From Mucilaginibacter sp. UBA4741 (lineage in GTDB: Bacteria; Bacteroidota; Bacteroidia; Sphingobacteriales; Sphingobacteriaceae): 10,567 nt of DNA. The translations under genes were made by a program, and so were the position numbers. Positions 8,545 through 10,567 of this stretch are shown here, in pieces. Below the pieces are notes generated by a model that saw only the letters and a program-made list of their open reading frames with translations, made no database searches and was not told where the DNA came from. The stretch covers positions 1 through 10,567 of the forward strand of contig DHIR01000212.1 in assembly GCA_002403905.1 (NCBI GenBank), written 5' to 3'. Positions within the stretch are counted from its first letter, which is position 1. Every line of letters begins with the position of its first letter.

Positions 8545-9312
8545 ATGAATAATAAATATCTGTTATTGCTATGCGGCGTGGCCACATTATTTGCCTCATG
8601 TACCCGTGTTTACTCGCCGGCGCTTTATCACCAGGATATCGCGTATCAGCCAAAGCCAACCTCGTTTGATAAAGAGAAAATAGCTACTTATGTTTCCGCA
8701 GGGATGAATACTTATACCAACAGTAGCCTTAACGATGCGGTAGTAAGTGGTCAGCTTAATTTAAGCCAGGGTATGGTGTTTGATAATTTAAATTTTTCTT
8801 ATGGTGCCTTCGCGTCTTTTGGCGATTACCAAAACGGATCAAGTGATATCAAATCGGCTGCTTATTTTAAGGACAAGTTTTTTGGGGCAGTAGGTGGCCG
8901 GGCATCAATTAATGCCTATGTACACAATGACAGGGCCGACTTTAGGTTTATTGGTGTAGAGGCCGCCTTTAGCCATGAGTTTGGCGATTACGCCCCATAC
9001 CGACAAATGTTGCAAAACTTAGGCGGCTTTTATGTAGACCCACGTGTTGACTTGTTTAGTATAGGCCTAACCACCGAAGTGATATTCCACAATCGCGATA
9101 ATACCGATTTTCAACATGGCATCCGTGGCTTTTTAGGAACCACCCTTGGCCACAATAATTTAAATGATACTTACTATAAAGACGAAACCACCACTACTGA
9201 AATGTTTCGTAGCCTATATCCCAAAGCCAGTTACTTTATAAAATATAAAGATTACTTTGGCACAATAGAAGCCGGTAGCGGGGTGTTTTTGAGGGTAGGG
9301 TATAAATTCTGA
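8545..9312 (+). CDS. Lipoprotein of unknown function with beta-barrel-like features
   Basis: I do not recognise this 255-aa protein. It has a clear lipoprotein signal (hydrophobic about 5-16, lipobox FASC, C19), so it is exported and lipidated. The mature protein is rich in Gly, aromatic and alternating polar/hydrophobic segments (for example YVSAGMNTY, LNFSYGAFASFGDY, FGAVGGRASINAYV, FRFIGVEAAFSHEFGDY, LFSIGLTTEVIF, GIRGFLGTTLG) and ends GVFLRVGYKF with a terminal Phe. Such patterns suit antiparallel strands and an outer-membrane barrel of about 8-10 strands, but a lipid-anchored beta protein is equally possible. It follows the HAD relic by 55 bp and seems to be a single-gene unit. It converges with lysA, with a long palindrome between them. 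Function is unknown. Confidence 0.75.
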   Translation: MNNKYLLLLCGVATLFASCTRVYSPALYHQDIAYQPKPTSFDKEKIATYVSAGMNTYTNSSLNDAVVSGQLNLSQGMVFDNLNFSYGAFASFGDYQNGSSDIKSAAYFKDKFFGAVGGRASINAYVHNDRADFRFIGVEAAFSHEFGDYAPYRQMLQNLGGFYVDPRVDLFSIGLTTEVIFHNRDNTDFQHGIRGFLGTTLGHNNLNDTYYKDETTTTEMFRSLYPKASYFIKYKDYFGTIEAGSGVFLRVGYKF

Positions 9313-9390
9313 CTAAGATTTTAGGATGGGAGAATTATAGGATACCAATTATACGATCATCCTATAATCCTTCCATCCTAAAAATCCTAG
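9313..9390. repeat. Long imperfect palindrome between convergent genes
   Basis: The left arm (9313-9343) and right arm (9359-9390) pair over about 31 positions with three mismatches and one bulged base, around a 15-base loop. Segments TTTTAGGATGG and ATTATAGGAT match CCATCCTAAAA and ATCCTATAAT exactly. Within each arm the unit ATCCT/AGGAT recurs about three times, so it reads like an iterated ATCCTA-type repeat arranged as a hairpin. It starts right after the + strand lipoprotein stop and overlaps the lysA stop codon. It could act as a bidirectional terminator, but there is no clean U-tract; a dispersed palindromic repeat is the other reading. Confidence 0.75.
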
Positions 9391-10547
9391 CTTGAATACA
9401 CACTCTGCACCCTATCACGTAAGTTATAGCCTGACGCCATAACCTCGCCATAGGCGCCTGCGGTACGTACGGCTATCAGATCGCCACGGAAAGACTCGGG
9501 TAACTCCACATCCTTACGGAAACAATCGGTGCTTTCGCAAATTGGGCCAACAACATCGTATTGTAAGTTTTGAGTATTGGGTTCTGAGTTTTGAGTTAGG
9601 TTTTCAATCTCGTGGTAAGCCTGGTACAACATGGGGCGAATTAACTCAGTCATACCCGCGTCCAGCACCAGGAAGTTCTTTTTCTGGCCGTTTTTAACGT
9701 AGAGTACTCTTGATATTAAAGAAGCACATTGTGCCACTAACGCACGCCCCAGTTCGAAGTGGACCTCTTGTCCCGGTTTTACATTTAAAAAGTCTTTAAA
9801 TACTTTAAAGTAACTTTCAAAATCGCTTATGGTATTGGTGTCCGGCTTATGGTAATCAACCCCCAGGCCACCGCCAGCATTTAGTACTTTTACCGGGAAG
9901 CCATGATCCTCAAACCAATCCTGTATCTCGTTGATGCGAATGCAAAGGCTTTTATAAACCTCCATATCTGTTATTTGCGAACCGATGTGGAAATGTATGC
10001 CCAAAAACTGAATATTACTGCAAGCGCGTAAGGCTATAATCACATCATCCAATTGCCAGGTATTAATGCCGAATTTGTTTTCGTCTAACCCCGTAGTAAT
10101 AAAATGGTGCGTATGCGCGTCAACATTAGGGTTGATACGGATAGCCACTTTTGCTGTTTTATTTTTGGCTTTCGCCAGATCATTGATAATATGCAGCTCC
10201 TGTACAGATTCTACATTAAAGCAAAATATATTGGCATCAAGCGCTAGGTTTATTTCTTTGTCTGATTTACCTACACCTGCAAACACAACCTGGGTATTAT
10301 TAAATTTATGTTCAATAGCCGCTTTAACCTCGCCGCCGCTCACACAATCGGCACCAAAACCAAATGATTGTATCATATCCAGCACCTTTGAATTAAAATT
10401 AGCCTTCAGCGCATAATGCACATGAAAACCATATTTAGCCGAAGCATTATGGCAAGCCTGTAAAGTTTGGCTAAGCACCTCCATATCATAATAATAAAAA
10501 GGTGTTTCAGCGTTTTTAAAACGAGTTATAGTATTTGGATTGAACAT
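9387..10547 (-). CDS. lysA: Diaminopimelate decarboxylase
   Basis: This 386-aa PLP enzyme (fold III, alanine racemase-like barrel plus C-terminal beta domain) decarboxylates meso-diaminopimelate to L-lysine, the last step of lysine synthesis in the cytoplasm. The PLP lysine is K48 in HYALKAN. GIHFHIGSQ (183-191), the phosphate-binding AGGGLGV (224-230) and ELGR (265-268) follow. The second-subunit active-site motif GPICESTD (334-341) and AGAYGEVM (363-370) complete the signature. The ATG at 10547 gives the family N-terminus. The stop TAG lies in the adjoining palindrome. At residues 318-327 (TQNSEPNTQN) the DNA is a run of 7-bp repeats, forming a short extra loop just before the catalytic CEST motif. 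All catalytic residues are kept, so the enzyme should be active. Confidence 0.96.
   Translation of the reverse strand: MFNPNTITRFKNAETPFYYYDMEVLSQTLQACHNASAKYGFHVHYALKANFNSKVLDMIQSFGFGADCVSGGEVKAAIEHKFNNTQVVFAGVGKSDKEINLALDANIFCFNVESVQELHIINDLAKAKNKTAKVAIRINPNVDAHTHHFITTGLDENKFGINTWQLDDVIIALRACSNIQFLGIHFHIGSQITDMEVYKSLCIRINEIQDWFEDHGFPVKVLNAGGGLGVDYHKPDTNTISDFESYFKVFKDFLNVKPGQEVHFELGRALVAQCASLISRVLYVKNGQKKNFLVLDAGMTELIRPMLYQAYHEIENLTQNSEPNTQNLQYDVVGPICESTDCFRKDVELPESFRGDLIAVRTAGAYGEVMASGYNLRDRVQSVYSS
9568..9595. repeat. Four tandem degenerate heptamers inside lysA
   Basis: Read on the plus strand, the units are TTTTGAG, TATTGGG, TTCTGAG and TTTTGAG (on the coding strand, variants of CTCAAAA). 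The first and fourth are identical, and the middle two differ by two bases each from the consensus. The 28 bp are translated as part of lysA residues 318-327 in a surface-loop position and do not disrupt the frame. Confidence 0.65.
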
Positions 10548-10567
10548 TAGGCCCCCTCTAAATCTCC

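Noticed and set aside
9568..9595. Short tandem repeats as a possible CRISPR array
   Set aside because: Units are 7 bp without spacers and lie inside a coding gene; nothing CRISPR-like or cas-like is present.
10066..10416. Plus-strand frame opposite lysA
   Set aside because: The minus strand encodes a complete diaminopimelate decarboxylase; the opposite frame shows no family motif.

Overview
The window looks like chromosomal DNA from a Bacteroidota member, most likely family Sphingobacteriaceae (Mucilaginibacter/Pedobacter-like). The evidence is moderate GC with AT-rich spacers, no strong Shine-Dalgarno sites, a surface lipoprotein with FG-GAP/VCBS repeats and an ASPIC/UnbV domain next to a vanadium haloperoxidase-like lipoprotein, a Bacteroidota-type 64-aa cold shock protein, and a BadF-type sugar kinase beside gap. 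The family assignment is inference from protein style, not from a marker gene.

Left part (1-1996, + strand): a glycolytic cluster. The last codons of an upstream gene, probably 6-phosphofructokinase, overlap by one base (TAATG) a BadF/BadG-type N-acetylglucosamine kinase-like gene. Seven bases later comes a standard NAD-type glyceraldehyde-3-phosphate dehydrogenase. A strong bidirectional hairpin at 1961-1996 closes this unit and also the convergent unit to its right.

Centre (2018-6698, - strand): a two-gene unit with 22 bp between genes. The promoter-proximal gene encodes a 1108-aa lipoprotein with two sets of about seven calcium-loop (DxDxDG-type) repeats on either side of an ASPIC/UnbV domain. 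The distal gene encodes a 443-aa lipoprotein of the PAP2/vanadium-dependent haloperoxidase superfamily and starts with TTG. Both products are predicted to be lipid-anchored in the envelope. This pair is the best candidate in the window for an incompletely described system.

Right part (6699-10567): a 361-bp spacer; a small YtxH-domain membrane protein (-); a 175-bp palindromic MITE-like element; a cold shock protein (-); a secreted OB-fold-like protein (+); a 14-codon relic of a HAD phosphatase; an unrecognised lipoprotein with beta-barrel-like features (+); a long imperfect palindrome; and lysA, diaminopimelate decarboxylase (-), which carries a short in-frame heptamer-repeat tract. These genes are mostly single units separated by hairpins and do not form an obvious pathway. 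No tRNA, rRNA, CRISPR array, transposase or phage gene was seen.
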